Positions 8,318 through 15,861 are shown, counted from the stretch's first letter. The stretch is 18,243 nt of DNA from Methanobrevibacter sp. (GCA_009777005.1 WRMT01000016.1:1-18243); one strand, 5' to 3'. Made by a program: numbers and translations. Notes: generated from the letters alone by a model not told the origin.

Positions 8318-8449
8318 GGTACATTTAAATTAAACTTTGAATAGGTACATTTAATTTAAACATTGAATATGCGTGATTTAATTTAAACATTGGATATGCA
8401 TGATTTAAATTAAATTTTGAATAGGTACATTTAATTTAAACATTGAATA
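8318..8449. repeat. Five tandem 26-27-bp repeats in front of mvhD
   Basis: Units lie at 8318-8343, 8344-8369, 8370-8396, 8397-8423 and 8424-8449. Units 2 and 5 are identical over 26 bases. Units 1, 2 and 5 begin GGTACATTTAA, units 3 and 4 begin TGC(G/A)TGATTTAA; all have a core of TTTAATTTAAA or TTTAAATTAAA and end in TTG(A/G)ATA. The array stops 46 nt before the mvhD ATG. A helical-phase spacing (2.5 turns per unit) and near-palindromic cores suggest an array of protein-binding sites, but a structured leader or slippage product is possible. Confidence 0.8.
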
Positions 8450-8495
8450 TGTATGTATCGTAAATAAATCTATAATAAATAGAGGAGGAGACTCT

Positions 8496-8924
8496 ATGGC
8501 TGAAGATGATGTAAAGATTGTGATGTTTTGTTGCAACTGGTGTTCCTATGGTGGAGCAGACACTGCAGGTACAGCAAGAATGCAATACCCCCCTAATATA
8601 AGGGTTATTAGAGTTATGTGTTCTGGAAGAATTGAACCTCAATTTGTATTGAAGGCGTTTAGAGAAGGAGCAGATGGAGTAGTCATAGCTGGATGTCACC
8701 ATGGTGACTGCCATTATGATGCAGGTAACTATAAATTAGATCGTAGAATGAGACTAATTTACAAATTAGCTGAAGAAATGGGAATTGGAAGAGAAAGAGT
8801 TTATCATGATTGGATTTCTGCATCTGAAGGTGAGAAATTTGCAGATACTGTTAAAATGATGGTAGACCGTGTTAAAGGATTAGGTCCTGCACCATTAAAA
8901 GAACAATTAGATGCTGAAGCTTAA
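8496..8924 (+). CDS. mvhD: MvhD, [2Fe-2S] subunit linking hydrogenase to HdrA
   Basis: A 142-residue protein, the delta subunit of the F420-non-reducing hydrogenase. It carries a [2Fe-2S] cluster and hands electrons from MvhAG to the flavin of HdrA in the bifurcating Mvh-Hdr complex. Cysteines CCNWC (residues 12-16), the Cys in VMCSGR and GCHHGDCHY are all present. First gene of mvhDGAB; the ATG follows a strong GGAGGAG site (8484-8489) and mvhG starts 14 nt after its stop. Compared with the FlpD protein at 585-992 it shares about 64% identity by hand count and has a longer, Ala/Glu-rich C-terminus. Upstream lies the five-unit repeat array, which makes this gene the likely point of control for the operon. 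Confidence 0.96.
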   Translation: MAEDDVKIVMFCCNWCSYGGADTAGTARMQYPPNIRVIRVMCSGRIEPQFVLKAFREGADGVVIAGCHHGDCHYDAGNYKLDRRMRLIYKLAEEMGIGRERVYHDWISASEGEKFADTVKMMVDRVKGLGPAPLKEQLDAEA

Positions 8925-8938
8925 TTGGAGGAAAAATA

Positions 8939-9865
8939 ATGGCAGAAAAAGCAAAAATAGGAACTATGTGGCTAGGCGGATGTTCTGGTTGCCACTTATC
9001 TATTGCTGATTTTCATGAATCTTTATTAGATGTTTTAGAATTAGCTGAATTTGAATTTTCACCTGTACTCATGGATACTAAATATGATGAAGTACCTGAA
9101 TTAGATGTTTTAATCGTTGAAGGTGGAATAAGGAACGAAGAAAATAGAGAATTAGCTGAAATGCTAAGAGAAAAAGCAAATTTCATTATATCTTATGGAA
9201 CTTGCTCTGCTTATGGAGGAATTCCAGGACTTGGTAATTTACATACTGTAGAGGAATTACAAAATGAAGCATATATTAATTCTCCAAGTACTGTTAATCC
9301 TGATGGAATTATTCCAAATGAAGAAGTTCCTCAACTAGAAAGTAGAGTTAGACCATTAGCTGAGGCTGTTGATGTGGATTTAGTAGTTCCAGGTTGTCCT
9401 CCAAGATCTGATGTTGTTGCAGAAGCTGTTGTAGCATTATTAAAAGGGGAAGCTGTTGAATTACCAACTACTAATCTTTGTGAAGTTTGTCCAAGAGAAA
9501 AACCACCTGAAGGTTTATCAATGGACTTCATTAAGAGACAATTTGAAATCGGAAAACCTGAAGAGGATTTATGTTTAATCCCTCAAGGATTAATTTGTAT
9601 GGGTCCAGCTACTATATCATTATGTGGTGCTGAATGTCCATCTGCAGCTATTCAGTGCAGAGGATGTTATGGTCCTACTTCAAAAGTCATGGATCAAGGT
9701 GCTAAGATGATTAGTGCTATTGCTTCAGATTATGGTATTGAAGAAGATAAAACAATTGACCCAGAACAAGTAGCTGAGCAATTAGATGATATTGTTGGTA
9801 CATTTTATACTTACACCTTACCAGCTGCTTTAATACCTGCAAAAATGCAAAACGGGGGCAAATAA
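8939..9865 (+). CDS. mvhG: MvhG, small subunit of F420-non-reducing [NiFe]-hydrogenase
   Basis: A 308-residue hydrogenase small subunit carrying three iron-sulfur clusters that take electrons from the nickel-iron site in MvhA. The proximal-cluster ligands are visible as Cys15 and Cys18 (GGCSGCH), Cys89 (YGTCSAYGG) and Cys153 (PGCPPRSD). Further cysteines at 181, 184, 212, 220, 229, 233, 240 and 243 supply the medial and distal clusters. There is no twin-arginine signal peptide, consistent with a cytoplasmic enzyme. The ATG follows TTGGAGG. The stop codon TAA ends directly before the mvhA ATG, so translation of the two subunits is coupled, which fits their 1:1 assembly. Confidence 0.96.
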   Translation: MAEKAKIGTMWLGGCSGCHLSIADFHESLLDVLELAEFEFSPVLMDTKYDEVPELDVLIVEGGIRNEENRELAEMLREKANFIISYGTCSAYGGIPGLGNLHTVEELQNEAYINSPSTVNPDGIIPNEEVPQLESRVRPLAEAVDVDLVVPGCPPRSDVVAEAVVALLKGEAVELPTTNLCEVCPREKPPEGLSMDFIKRQFEIGKPEEDLCLIPQGLICMGPATISLCGAECPSAAIQCRGCYGPTSKVMDQGAKMISAIASDYGIEEDKTIDPEQVAEQLDDIVGTFYTYTLPAALIPAKMQNGGK

Positions 9866-11293
9866 ATGGTAAAACTTACTATGGAACCTGTAACTCGTAT
9901 TGAAGGACACGCAAAGATTACTGTACATCTTGATGATGCAGGAAATGTTCAAGATACTAGGTTACATGTTATGGAATTTAGAGGATTTGAAAAGTTCATG
10001 CAAGGACGTCCTGTGGAAGAAGCTCCACGGATTGTTCCAAGAATTTGTGGTATCTGTGATGTACAACACCACTTAGCTGCTGCAAAAGCTGCAGATCAAT
10101 GTTATGGTTTTAATGATGATGAAATCTTACCTGCTGCATACAAAATGAGAGAACTCATGAATTGGGGATCTTACATGCATTCCCATGCACTTAGTTTTTA
10201 TTTCTTATCAGCTGCAGATTTTGTTATTCCAGATGCAACAAGAAAAAACAGAAATGTTTTCCAAGTTATTAAAGACATGCCTGAAGTAGCTTTACAAGCT
10301 ATTGAAATGAGAAGAAATGGTTTAGATATTGTTAAAGCTGTTGGTGGAAGACCAATTCACCCTACTTCTTCAACTCCTGGTGGTATTTCTACTGAACTTG
10401 ATGCTGACACTCAAAAAGATTTACTTGGTAAAGCTCAAAAGAATGTTGAATTAGCTCAAGCAACTTTAGATTTAGCTATTCCTATTTTTGAAGAAAATAT
10501 CGAATTAGCTTCTACTCTTGGTAATTTTGGTGATACTAGACACTGTGGTATTGTTAACGACGGTGTTTGGGATCTTTACAATGGAAATGTTAGAATAAAG
10601 AGTAAAGATGGTTCTAAAGTAGAATATGAATACAACAACCTTGAATACTTAGATATTGTTGCAGAACATGTTAAACCTTACTCCTGGTTAAAATTCCCTT
10701 ACATTAAAGAATTAGGCTACCCTGAAGGTATTTACAGAGTTGCACCATTATCTAGGATTAATGTTTGTGATAAAATGCCTGATGCAGCACCTCTTGCTCA
10801 AGAACGTTTAAATGACTTCCGTAAAGCATTTGGTTATGCTCAAGCACCATTACTCTACCACTGGGCAAGATTAATTGAGATTGTAGCTTCAGCTGAATGT
10901 GCAGTTTCACACTTAGAAGGAGATTTATCCGGTAAGAAGTTCCCAGATGCAATTGAAAGAGTAGCTGGTGAAGGTGCAGGTATTGTCGAAGCTCCTCGTG
11001 GAACTTTAATCCACCACTACAAAACTGATGATGATGGTTTAATGACCAATGTCAATATTATAGTTGCAACTATCCAAAACAATCCAGCTATGGAAATGGG
11101 TATTCAAAAAGTAGCTAAAGACTACATTAAGCCTGGTGTGGAAGTAGATGATAAAATTTTCAACTTAATGGAAATGGTTATAAGGGCACATGATCCATGT
11201 TTATCCTGTGCAACTCATACAATGGATAGTCAAATGAGATTAGCTACTGTAGAAGTTTATGACGGTAAAGGTAACTTAATACAAAAGCTTTAA
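9866..11293 (+). CDS. mvhA: MvhA, large catalytic subunit of F420-non-reducing [NiFe]-hydrogenase
   Basis: A 475-residue large subunit that holds the Ni-Fe(CN)2CO centre and splits H2. The first ligand motif is RICGIC with Cys61 and Cys64 (and His68); the second is DPCLSCATH with Cys445 and Cys448 and His451. All four metal ligands are cysteine; none is selenocysteine. A 24-residue tail follows His451; in this enzyme class a maturation protease removes such a tail after nickel insertion, so the mature protein probably ends at His451. The ribosome-binding site (CGGGGGC) lies inside the end of mvhG. mvhB follows after 12 nt. No protease gene is in this window, so maturation genes must lie elsewhere. 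Confidence 0.97.
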   Translation: MVKLTMEPVTRIEGHAKITVHLDDAGNVQDTRLHVMEFRGFEKFMQGRPVEEAPRIVPRICGICDVQHHLAAAKAADQCYGFNDDEILPAAYKMRELMNWGSYMHSHALSFYFLSAADFVIPDATRKNRNVFQVIKDMPEVALQAIEMRRNGLDIVKAVGGRPIHPTSSTPGGISTELDADTQKDLLGKAQKNVELAQATLDLAIPIFEENIELASTLGNFGDTRHCGIVNDGVWDLYNGNVRIKSKDGSKVEYEYNNLEYLDIVAEHVKPYSWLKFPYIKELGYPEGIYRVAPLSRINVCDKMPDAAPLAQERLNDFRKAFGYAQAPLLYHWARLIEIVASAECAVSHLEGDLSGKKFPDAIERVAGEGAGIVEAPRGTLIHHYKTDDDGLMTNVNIIVATIQNNPAMEMGIQKVAKDYIKPGVEVDDKIFNLMEMVIRAHDPCLSCATHTMDSQMRLATVEVYDGKGNLIQKL

Positions 11294-11305
11294 GGAGTGT
11301 AACGA

Positions 11306-12538
11306 ATGATCGTAGTCAATCAAGAAGACTGCATCAAATGCGGAGCATGTGAAGGAACTTGTCCCTCATCAGCTATTGAACTAGAGAACCAACAGGTTGT
11401 CTACTGTGATATCTGTGAAGGAGAACCTAAATGTACTGACGCTTGCCCAAATGGTGCACTCACTGCAGATGAATTACTCATTGAAGAAGGAACTACTAAG
11501 GTAAGGATAGTATACAATCCAGCTAAATGTAAAGAGTGTGGAGATTGTGTGGAGATTTGTCCTCCTAAAACCTTGAAACTCTGTGACTGTGAAGGACCTT
11601 TACCTTTAAAAGGTTTCTGTGTAATGTGTCAAAAATGTGTTGATGTTTGCCCCGTAGGAGTAATTGGAATCCCAGGAGTTAAAGAACCAGAAACACGTGA
11701 TTTGGATATTGACAGTCCAATATTTATTAAAGATTGTGTTGGATGTAGTACTTGTGTATCCGAATGTCCTGTTGATGCTATTACTCTTGCTGAAACTGGT
11801 GGAGAAATAGAAATTGATGAAGATACTTGTATCAAATGTGGAGTCTGTTCACAAACTTGCCCATGGGATGCTGTATTTATTTCTAAGATAAAACCAGAAA
11901 AACGTACAAAAGAAATCAAAGATTTCACATTAGATGAAGACAAATGTATTGGTTGTAATAGCTGTCTTGATATTTGTCCTGGTGACTTCATTGAAGGAAC
12001 ATCTAGTTTATCAGTAGAACTTCCAGATATTTGTGCTGCTTGTAGTTTATGTGAAAAAATCTGTCCAGTTGATGCTATTAATTTAGATGTTGAATGGGGA
12101 GATGCAAAACCTGCAAATGAAGAAGGTACTGTAAACAATCCTGAAAAATGTGATTTCCTAGGAAAGTGTGCAATCGCATGTCCATCTGAAGCTATTCGTG
12201 TAGTTAGAAAAGATGGCGTGGAAATGCCTCTTAATGGTCAAACCAACAAAGATCCATCATTTAACATGTGTGTTAGATGTGGGGCTTGTGCTGCAAAATG
12301 TCCACAAGGTGCTTTAACTTTATCTGCTATGGATAAAGTAATTAATGGTGAAATTGTTGCAAGAAACAGAATAGTTTTCAACCCATCATTATGTGAACAA
12401 TGTGAAACTTGTGTGGATGTTTGTCCATATGACATGTTGAAAATCAAAGATGAAGGTAATTTACCTCTTGTTGGTTTCTGTACTTTATGTGAACAATGTA
12501 TGGAAGCATGTCCTAAAGATGCAATGGAACTTAAATAA
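11306..12538 (+). CDS. mvhB: MvhB polyferredoxin with twelve Fe-S motifs
   Basis: A 410-residue polyferredoxin made of six two-cluster ferredoxin units. I count twelve CxxCxxCxxxCP-like motifs. Ten are canonical. The second is CxxCx4CxxxCP with two extra residues, and the ninth reads CDFLGKCAIACP, where residue 285 is Leu instead of the second cysteine (Cys282, Cys288 and Cys292 remain). The protein should store or carry electrons near the Mvh-Hdr complex, possibly taking low-potential electrons from bifurcation on to formylmethanofuran dehydrogenase; that role is still an inference. The ATG follows AAGGAGTG at good spacing and the gene closes the mvhDGAB operon. Codon use matches the other mvh genes. 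Confidence 0.96.
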   Translation: MIVVNQEDCIKCGACEGTCPSSAIELENQQVVYCDICEGEPKCTDACPNGALTADELLIEEGTTKVRIVYNPAKCKECGDCVEICPPKTLKLCDCEGPLPLKGFCVMCQKCVDVCPVGVIGIPGVKEPETRDLDIDSPIFIKDCVGCSTCVSECPVDAITLAETGGEIEIDEDTCIKCGVCSQTCPWDAVFISKIKPEKRTKEIKDFTLDEDKCIGCNSCLDICPGDFIEGTSSLSVELPDICAACSLCEKICPVDAINLDVEWGDAKPANEEGTVNNPEKCDFLGKCAIACPSEAIRVVRKDGVEMPLNGQTNKDPSFNMCVRCGACAAKCPQGALTLSAMDKVINGEIVARNRIVFNPSLCEQCETCVDVCPYDMLKIKDEGNLPLVGFCTLCEQCMEACPKDAMELK

Positions 12539-12558
12539 ACGAAGAGAAATAATATATA

Positions 12559-12590
12559 TTTAGATGGATTTCCCATCTAAAATCTTTTTT
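12559..12590 (+). terminator. Terminator of the mvhDGAB operon
   Basis: TTTAGATGG (12559-12567) and CCATCTAAA (12573-12581) form a perfect 9-bp stem with a 5-nt loop, followed by TCTTTTTTTT. It starts 20 nt beyond the mvhB stop. This is the clearest hairpin-plus-T-tract in the window. Confidence 0.75.
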
Positions 12591-13078
12591 TTATTTTGCA
12601 GATAAATTTTCTAATTTTTATTGTTTTTAATTAACTTGAGACTTTTTTTTAATTTAATAAATAATAGAATTCAAGACAAAAATTCTCGCATTTTAAATAT
12701 TTTTTTTATTCTTTTGTTTTATATTAATTTTTTAAATTATTTATTAATTATTCTTAATTTTAAATATAATAACCTATATTTCTTATTTTTTTTAAATTAG
12801 ACTATTTTATACATTGAAAATAAATTTAATAATATTTTACTTATTTTTTTAAATATAAATAAAATTTTTCATCTGAATCCATTAAAAAAAGCATTTTCAA
12901 TGAATATTAATTAAAACTTTTTATATCTCTATTAATTATTTTAGAATAAATTTTTATTATTATTTTTTTTATTATTATTAATAATTTAACAGTTATAGCT
13001 AATCAAATTAAATATCTTAATAAGGATTAAAATAAGACAGAAATGCATTGGTAAGTATATAATGAAGAATTATGACAT
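12591..13078. other. AT-rich spacer between convergent mvhB and dedA
   Basis: No gene seen. The stretch is dominated by A and T runs. It separates two converging transcripts, so no promoter is expected here, and the T-runs near 12640-12650 and 12700-12715 could back up termination of mvh. Confidence 0.6.
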
Positions 13079-13717
13079 TTAATAATGATTGAATCGTTTC
13101 TTATAGATAATGTATACAATTAAACTTACAAGTCCTATAATTGTAAATGCAACAAGTCCTCCTAAAAATGATATTTGATTAAATATGGTGTAAACATTAC
13201 CAAATTGCCAACCAATAAAACCAAAAATCATTGATCGGGTTAATCCTCCAAGGAATGTGATTAGTAAATATTTTTTTAAGTCATATCTAATTATTCCACA
13301 AAAAGCACTAGTAACTACACTTGGTATAACTGGTGTTGTTCTTATTATATAGAGAATTAAATAATCTTGTGACTTATTTTCAAATTTTTTCTCTATTTCT
13401 TCCATATGTTCCCACTTTAAAGACAAATATTTTCCCCATCTAGTTATAAATGGTTTTCCAATATAAAAACATGGAATATATGTTATAAAGGACCCTATGG
13501 TCATTCCTAAGGCAAGAGGAATAGCTATAATGAAAAGAAGGCTTAAAATAGAATTAACGTCAATAAACTGGTCTTTAAGTAAAAGGAAGCTACTGCTAAC
13601 AATAATTGCAGTTGAAGGTATGGGAATAAATTCCTTTATCAATCCTCCAAGAAACATTCCAAAAGCCCCATAATCCATAATTATGGATTGTAATTGATTT
13701 ATTATTTCTTCTAACAT
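13079..13717 (-). CDS. DedA/VTT-family membrane protein
   Basis: A 212-residue integral membrane protein of the DedA (SNARE-associated/VTT) family. It has hydrophobic segments and the family pattern: an early re-entrant-like stretch ending KEFIPIPSTAIIVSSS, then GSFITYIPCFYIGKPFITRWGKYL, and the later RTTPVIPSVVTSAFCGIIR block, in which the conserved Arg and two prolines of DedA proteins are present. DedA proteins support membrane homeostasis and some act as lipid scramblases or flippases; the substrate here is unknown. An in-frame ATG at 13759 would add 14 residues but lacks a ribosome-binding site; the ATG at 13717 follows AAGTGAAG and leaves room for a promoter, so I chose it. A two-copy repeat lies just upstream. 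Confidence 0.82.
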   Translation of the reverse strand: MLEEIINQLQSIIMDYGAFGMFLGGLIKEFIPIPSTAIIVSSSFLLLKDQFIDVNSILSLLFIIAIPLALGMTIGSFITYIPCFYIGKPFITRWGKYLSLKWEHMEEIEKKFENKSQDYLILYIIRTTPVIPSVVTSAFCGIIRYDLKKYLLITFLGGLTRSMIFGFIGWQFGNVYTIFNQISFLGGLVAFTIIGLVSLIVYIIYKKRFNHY

Positions 13718-13763
13718 AACTTCACTTTGGTACGGCAGTAACCTAATCAGAATTTTCATTGGG

Positions 13764-13821
13764 TTAAGTGCAGGGTATAATTCACATGAAACTTTAGTGC
13801 AGGATATAGTTTACAATGAAA
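13764..13821. repeat. Two-copy tandem repeat (29 bp) at the dedA promoter
   Basis: 13764-13792 and 13793-13821 are near-identical neighbours: both contain T(A/T)AGTGCAGG(G/A)TATA followed by (A/G)TT(C/T)ACA and TGAAA, with one inserted base in the second. On the minus strand each copy carries a TATA-like element (AATTATACC or AACTATATCC) close upstream of dedA. They may be a duplicated promoter or paired operator. Confidence 0.6.
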
Positions 13822-13848
13822 AGAATGTGGAGTATTTTTGTAAGGATT

Positions 13849-14031
13849 TTACTCTATTTCGGCAATGATTAATTTATGTTCTTCTAAATCCAGTTGAACA
13901 AATTTCCCATAAACAATTTTTTTTTCATTTAAGATATCAGTCATAGCTATTTTTTCACCATCTATATCAATCCTCATTACATCTTCCATTAACAAATCTC
14001 CATGTATATTGTAAATATTTGATTCACACAT
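13849..14031 (-). CDS. CooT-family small nickel-binding protein
   Basis: A 60-residue protein beginning MCESNIY, followed by LLMEDVMRIDIDGEKI and a second half with KIVYGKF and LEEHKLII. This pattern and length match the CooT family, first known from the carbon monoxide dehydrogenase cluster of Rhodospirillum rubrum, where Cys2 forms a nickel site at the dimer interface. Cys2 is present here and is the only cysteine. The ATG at 14031 follows TGAGGTTT at good spacing. It sits between pyrC (87 nt upstream) and dedA (131 nt downstream) and has its own TATA candidate. A role in nickel supply, for example to Mvh encoded nearby, is inference from family and distance; these genes are on opposite strands. 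Confidence 0.75.
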   Translation of the reverse strand: MCESNIYNIHGDLLMEDVMRIDIDGEKIAMTDILNEKKIVYGKFVQLDLEEHKLIIAEIE

Positions 14032-14064
14032 AATTAAAACCTCATTTAATCAACTTACTATTAG

Positions 14065-14074
14065 AATTATAAAA
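14065..14074 (-). promoter_or_regulatory. Candidate TATA box of the CooT-like gene
   Basis: On the minus strand TTTTATAATT lies about 34-43 nt before the ATG, so a start 25 nt downstream would give a short leader that still holds the TGAGGTTT ribosome-binding site. This supports separate transcription from pyrC. Confidence 0.4.
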
Positions 14075-14118
14075 GAAATTTTTCATTAAATTATCACTAA
14101 CATTTTTTCATTCATTAG

Positions 14119-15426
14119 CTAATTTTGATATTCATCATCAATTATTATAACATTTCCATGAGATATGGTCATGGTAGCTATTCCTTGATATTTCCAATTT
14201 TCAAAAGGACTATATTCTGCCTTTGAATAAAATGTATCTATATTGAATTTTCCTTCTTTTTTTAAGTCTATTATACAAAAATCAGCATCATAACCTATTC
14301 CAATTTTTCCTTTATTAGCTATATTGAATCTTTTTGCAGGGTTTTGAGACATTAGTTTAGGAATCAATTTAATATCCATATTGCCTCTATTTACTTGGGT
14401 TAATAATAATGGGAGGGCTGTTTCTAAGTTAGGAATACCAGGACTAGAATCCCAAAGTCCTTTTTGTTTTTCATCTAAAGAATGAGGAGCATGATCGGTT
14501 CCAATCATATCAATATTTGATAAGTCATCTGTTGTTATGTTTTTTCCTTTTGGTCTAAGTGGAGGATTTGTTTTAACCAAAGTTCCAAATTTTTTATATG
14601 CAGTATTATCAAAAAATAAATGATGTGGTGTTATTTCTGTTGTAAAATCTATGAAAGAATTTGCTACAGGATTCAAGATTTTTAGTGCATGTTTAGTACT
14701 TATGTGGCAAATATGAATGGGAACTTTATGTTTAAATGCTAAAAGCTGTGCATAAAAAACTGCAGTTGATTCTGCCATTGATGGTCGAGCATCACTGTAA
14801 TGGCTTGTCATATCCTCATTATTATGTATTAATTCTTTATATCGGATTGTATTTTCTTCAATTGTCTCCTTATTTTCACAATGTAGAGTAAGGGGTATAG
14901 GTTTTTTAAGTTCATTATTGCTATTGTTGTTGTTATTATTATTAATTAGAGAGATATTTTTAAAGATTTCTTCAATTTCAATAGGATCATATAAATCCAT
15001 GAATATTTTAAAGGACGCAGGGTTTAGTTTAGCTATTTTTTCAAGTTCTTTTAAATTATTTACTCCCGCATGAAGTCCAAAATCAATAACACTTTTTTTT
15101 GCAACGATTTTTTTTTTCTCTTTGAAGTTTTTAGCAGTATTTGTAGAAGGAACCGTGTTTGGCATATCTAAAACACATGTAAATCCTCCATGAGCTGCAG
15201 CTAAACTTCCAGTTTTAAAATCTTCTTTATAAGTTAATCCAGGATCTCTAAAATGAACATGAGGATCAATCAACCCTGGCAAGACTATTTTTCCCATAAC
15301 ATCAATTTCATCATCTGACTTTAAAGGTTGTTTAGATATTTCAGCTATTTTAGTATTATTTATTCCAATATAATAGAGTCCTGATTTATCTATAAGTTTA
15401 CAATTTTTTAGTAATAAATCATTCAT
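14119..15426 (-). CDS. pyrC: Dihydroorotase
   Basis: A 435-residue amidohydrolase that interconverts carbamoyl-aspartate and dihydroorotate in pyrimidine synthesis. Motifs seen, numbered from the chosen ATG: DPHVHFRDPG with metal-binding His56 and His58, SFKIFM with Lys140 at the place of the bridging carbamylated lysine, LTLHCEN with His182, HICHIST with His241, and GTDHAPH with Asp311 as catalytic base. These order and spacings fit dihydroorotase rather than allantoinase, supported by the HFRDPG motif and NPPLRP block. The ATG at 15426 follows AAGGGA with good spacing; a TTG at 15432 gives two more residues and is unlikely. An asparagine-rich insert (about residues 162-171) sits between the Lys140 and His182 motifs. 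Probably a single-gene transcript or leading the CooT-like gene. Confidence 0.93.
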   Translation of the reverse strand: MNDLLLKNCKLIDKSGLYYIGINNTKIAEISKQPLKSDDEIDVMGKIVLPGLIDPHVHFRDPGLTYKEDFKTGSLAAAHGGFTCVLDMPNTVPSTNTAKNFKEKKKIVAKKSVIDFGLHAGVNNLKELEKIAKLNPASFKIFMDLYDPIEIEEIFKNISLINNNNNNNSNNELKKPIPLTLHCENKETIEENTIRYKELIHNNEDMTSHYSDARPSMAESTAVFYAQLLAFKHKVPIHICHISTKHALKILNPVANSFIDFTTEITPHHLFFDNTAYKKFGTLVKTNPPLRPKGKNITTDDLSNIDMIGTDHAPHSLDEKQKGLWDSSPGIPNLETALPLLLTQVNRGNMDIKLIPKLMSQNPAKRFNIANKGKIGIGYDADFCIIDLKKEGKFNIDTFYSKAEYSPFENWKYQGIATMTISHGNVIIIDDEYQN

Positions 15427-15457
15427 TTTCAATTCCCTTATTTTTTTTTCGCTTGGT

Positions 15458-15480
15458 TTATTTCAGAAACCGTGAAATAA
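15458..15480. promoter_or_regulatory. Inverted repeat upstream of pyrC
   Basis: TTATTTCA (15458-15465) and TGAAATAA (15473-15480) are perfect 8-bp inverted arms around a 7-nt centre, 31 nt before the pyrC ATG. Position and symmetry suit an operator or a leader hairpin. Confidence 0.45.
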
Positions 15481-15700
15481 TTACGAGTTCACTAAACATT
15501 AACATGAATTTGGAGAAAGTTTAATAAAAATCTCATATTTTTAAATTTTTTTAAACATTATCTATTTCAATATATCTTTTTGAACAAAAATAATTTTTTC
15601 CTAAAATGTATAATTCATTTGTTTTTGATAGAGTATATTAATTATCTTTTATATGCTTATTTTGTTGTGTCAAAAATTCGCCTCTTTTAAATATATATTA

Positions 15701-15760
15701 TGTAATATATTTTTCTTTATTTTAATATATTTTTCTTTATCATGATATATTTTTCTTTTT
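15701..15760. repeat. Three tandem 20-bp repeats
   Basis: Units at 15701-15720, 15721-15740 and 15741-15760 share the core ATATATTTTTCTTT and repeat with an exact 20-nt period. Each unit differs mostly in its first four bases. They lie 122-181 nt before the plus-strand gene and about 275 nt before pyrC. Confidence 0.75.
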
Positions 15761-15787
15761 AAATTGTTTATTGATAAAAATATTGAA

Positions 15788-15808
15788 AGATGTAAAATTT
15801 TGACATCT
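15788..15808. promoter_or_regulatory. Near-perfect 21-bp palindrome upstream of the nucleotidyltransferase gene
   Basis: The arms AGATGT (15788-15793) and ACATCT (15803-15808) flank an AAAATTTT centre; 9 of 10 pairs match around the central base. It lies 73 nt before the ATG at 15882 and could be an operator. Confidence 0.45.
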
Positions 15809-15851
15809 CTAATAAAAAAATTCATGCTTTTAGAAAATTTAATTTAGCAAA

Positions 15852-15861
15852 ATATTATAAT
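15852..15861 (+). promoter_or_regulatory. Candidate TATA box for a leaderless transcript
   Basis: ATATTATAAT is centred about 25 nt before the ATG at 15882, so the transcript would begin at or very near the start codon. This agrees with the lack of any ribosome-binding site before that ATG. Confidence 0.4.

Noticed and set aside
8318..8449. Tandem repeats considered as a CRISPR array
   Set aside because: Units follow one another without unique spacers and no cas genes are present.
8436..8714. 92-codon minus-strand open stretch across the mvhD start
   Set aside because: Antisense shadow of mvhD and of the repeat array.
11629..12138. 169-codon open stretch on the minus strand inside mvhB
   Set aside because: Shadow of the repetitive cysteine motifs of mvhB; the translation has a biased Ser/Thr/His composition and no ribosome-binding site.
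12238..12576. 112-codon minus-strand open stretch over the end of mvhB
   Set aside because: Shadow of mvhB that also runs across its terminator hairpin.
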